Below are positions 62,158-64,000 of a DNA stretch of 64,000 nucleotides, one piece after another. The notes under the pieces are model-generated. The model saw only the letters and a list, made by a program, of their open reading frames with translations, was not told the origin of the DNA and did not search any database. Position numbers and translations under genes: made by a program. The stretch is from Populus alba (lineage: Eukaryota > Streptophyta > Magnoliopsida > Malpighiales > Salicaceae), in assembly GCF_005239225.2 (NCBI RefSeq), contig NC_133292.1:9644985-9708984 (forward strand), read 5' to 3'. Within the stretch, counting starts at the first letter, position 1, and each line of letters starts with the position of its first letter.

Positions 62158-63668
62158 ATGGCTGCGATCTTAGCTCGCAAGTCTCTTTCTGCTTTTCGCG
62201 CTCGTCAGCTTGTAAGAATCTTGTTGCCCTAGCTACCTCTTTCTGTTTGGTTGCCTAGAAAATGAAGGAAAAAATGGAATCCGAATTGCATATTTGATCC
62301 TTAAACTTCTCAATACCCGTGACTTGAATCTAATCTTTATCTCACTTTAATTTTAATTTTCTAAAAAATGGATAATATGGGTTGAAACGCGATGATTTAG
62401 GTTATTTAACGAACTGATTTGGGATTATAAATGAATTATATAAATTTAATTCCTCTCCCATTTATAAACAGAGGTTAAATGAATTGATTTAGGTTAATTA
62501 AATTTTCCTGGTTCGAATCTTCACTGAAAATTTGTAGTAGCAGATATGGTATTTTGTAGTGGAATTGCTATTAAGATGGATGGCAAGACGACACATTGTT
62601 GCAGCGGTAGAAATCAACTTATTTTGTTCAATTTTTAATCTGTGTTTTTACTGTAATATGCTGAAATTTCAGTTTGTGAATTTTTGTTTTCTTGAACTTG
62701 TGTATGAATTGAAATGAAAGAGAGAACAGAAGCTTTTTAAGGTATTCGTGAGGGCATGGAATAGCGACCCGTGATGGAAAGTTTAGGATGTTTTTCACTA
62801 TACTTTGAATTGCTGACTGATGGGTGATGAAATATTGGTTGTATTTTGGAATAGTTGTTTGTATTTGGCTATTGCTGCTGGTGTTGGCCTTGACAGTTTA
62901 TGTTTTCCACGGTTGATTTATGAATCTAAAGATGGTAGTTGGCTTATAGTAATATTACTTTGTTCTTCTTTCTGGGTGTGTAGGCTGTACCAAGACAAGC
63001 ATTGCATGGTTCAAACCAATATGTACTGAGATCCAGTGCCCACTTATATTCCACCAAAATAGGTTTGCTCTGTTCTCTCTGTTTTATTCGCTTTCAGATA
63101 TACTATTTGTGTGAGTGGGTGAACGAGCAAAAAAATGTTATTGAGTTTTATTAGTGATACTCACAAATCCAAGACTGTAAATCGTTTGTGTTAAATTTAT
63201 TACATGACATACTGAAATTATTTGAGAGGAGAGTGTTTTGGATTAATGTTTTAGAATCTCCTCTGGAGGATGACAAGCAATTATTTCTTCTTCAGAGAAC
63301 ATGTTGAGATTCTAGTCCAAAAGTAACTGCGTACATCTTTAATGGGACCTTTCTTACTCTTACAGTGTGTTTATACTTTGTTTAAGTTATCGCAATTTAT
63401 GTAATTTTTCTTATCTGTTACCATAGAAGATGAAGATAGAAACGAGCTTGCAAAGGAGATTTCAAAGGACTGGAGTTCTGGTAATATATACATCCTTGGA
63501 GTTTGTGTTTTGAATTCTGTCTTACTTTTTTTTTTCCTGATACAACAAGAGGTCCTAATGTTCTGACTAATTACAGTATTTGAGCGGAGCATTAACACAC
63601 TCTTCCTTACTGAAATGGTTCGCGGTTTGTCGTTGACTCTCAAGTACTTCTTTGAGCCAAAAGTTACT
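62158..63668 (+). CDS. NADH dehydrogenase (complex I) iron-sulfur protein 8, TYKY/23 kDa subunit, 5' part only
   Basis: NDUS8 carries two 4Fe-4S clusters (N6a/N6b) in the hydrophilic arm of mitochondrial complex I. Four exons are visible: 62158-62211, 62984-63062, 63427-63480 and 63577-63668. [18 protein letters not shown] is a basic mitochondrial presequence and exon 2 continues it ([18 protein letters not shown]). Exons 3-4 give the mature N-terminus: [19 protein letters not shown] then [19 protein letters not shown]. The last visible donor is GTAAGT after KVT. The cluster-binding cysteine motifs lie in later exons beyond the window. All junctions keep the frame. The long first intron (62212-62983) is typical for plant housekeeping genes. 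Confidence 0.93.
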
Positions 63669-63700
63669 GTAAGTGTCTCCCCATACATGGTCAGATATTA

Positions 63701-63979
63701 GAACATCTCCAATAGGAGAGCTAAAGAAGAGCCAAAAGAAAAAAAAATAAAAATACAGCCAATGAAGTGCCAAAATCCTTTTTTTTTTTTTGTCATTGAA
63801 AAGCCATTCTTACATATTTTTTTAAAGAGCCAAAAGCATAAAATAAATTATTTAAAGATTCTTTCTCTCATCTCCACAACTTTTCTCAATTATTTTTCTC
63901 AAAAGAGCTAAAACTATTAATATTAAATATATTAAAATACAAATGGGTTGTTAAAATGACTTTTTTCCATTGTAGTGCA
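63701..63979. mobile_element. Probable MITE in NDUS8 intron 4
   Basis: Begins GAACATCTCCAATAGGAGAG and ends CCATTGTAGTGC; reversed, the end reads GCACTACAATGG, an imperfect inverted match to the start. The interior repeats AGAGCCAAAAG at about 63728 and 63816. The CATCTCCAATGGGAG-type end is common to plant miniature inverted-repeat elements. The target duplication is not clear, so the exact ends are uncertain. Confidence 0.55.
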
Positions 63980-64000
63980 TATAAAAAAAAAATTCATATT

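Noticed and set aside
1..64000. CRISPR arrays, bacterial operons, phage or plasmid origins
   Set aside because: The window is plant nuclear DNA. The only regularly spaced repeats are the retrotransposon leader array and microsatellites.

Overview
The window is nuclear DNA of a broad-leaved (eudicot) plant. Genes have many short exons with GT/AG introns, the spacers are AT-rich and repeat-laden, and protein matches are consistently to angiosperm families. The dispersed repeats (AT-rich tracts with GATATTAAAAATAATTTTTT-type motifs, GGGTCAACC-type motifs, degenerate initiator-Met primer sites) look like those of Salicaceae, so Populus or Salix is my best guess. That is an inference from pattern memory, not a search result.

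Layout, left to right: the 3' half of a coatomer gamma-subunit gene (+, 1-1846); a proline-rich extensin-like receptor kinase, PERK5-like (+, 5247-8547), with a one-base frame break; the single heterotrimeric G-protein beta subunit AGB1 (-, 9481-13035); tRNA-Glu(TTC) (-, 16771-16842); a GH17 beta-1,3-glucanase with an X8/CBM43 domain (-, 18860-22983); a complete Ty3/gypsy LTR retrotransposon (23940-31313, coding on -); cyclase-associated protein CAP1 (-, 32959-36534); an At4g34500-like receptor-like kinase (-, 39024-42311); a poor 7.7 kb stretch with an orphan flotillin fragment (47559-47819) and one possible unrecognised exon; an At1g01500-like protein with a Gly-rich C-terminal membrane segment (-, 49977-51947); a NUCLEAR FUSION DEFECTIVE 6-like organellar small protein (-, 57175-59304); and the 5' end of the mitochondrial complex I TYKY/NDUS8 subunit gene (+, 62158 onward).

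Most genes are housekeeping (COPI trafficking, G-protein signalling, actin turnover, respiration) or cell-wall/receptor functions and do not form an operon-like unit. The set gamma-COP, PERK5, AGB1, beta-1,3-glucanase 7, CAP1 and the At4g34500 kinase corresponds to Arabidopsis At4g34440-At4g34500, so the window is a conserved block with the retrotransposon wedged between the glucanase and CAP1 homologues.

The gene models were derived by hand from splice sites and homology. AGB1 (377 aa), CAP1 (467 aa), the glucanase (455 aa), the kinase (484 aa) and the NFD6-like protein (95 aa) all close in frame from start to stop. I found no evidence of a wholly new biological system. The most informative observations are the retrotransposon, whose 1,647-codon single frame holds four premature stops and no frameshift and whose coding region runs into its own LTR; the PERK frameshift; the 20-base terminal coding exon of the NFD6-like gene; and the flotillin fragment.
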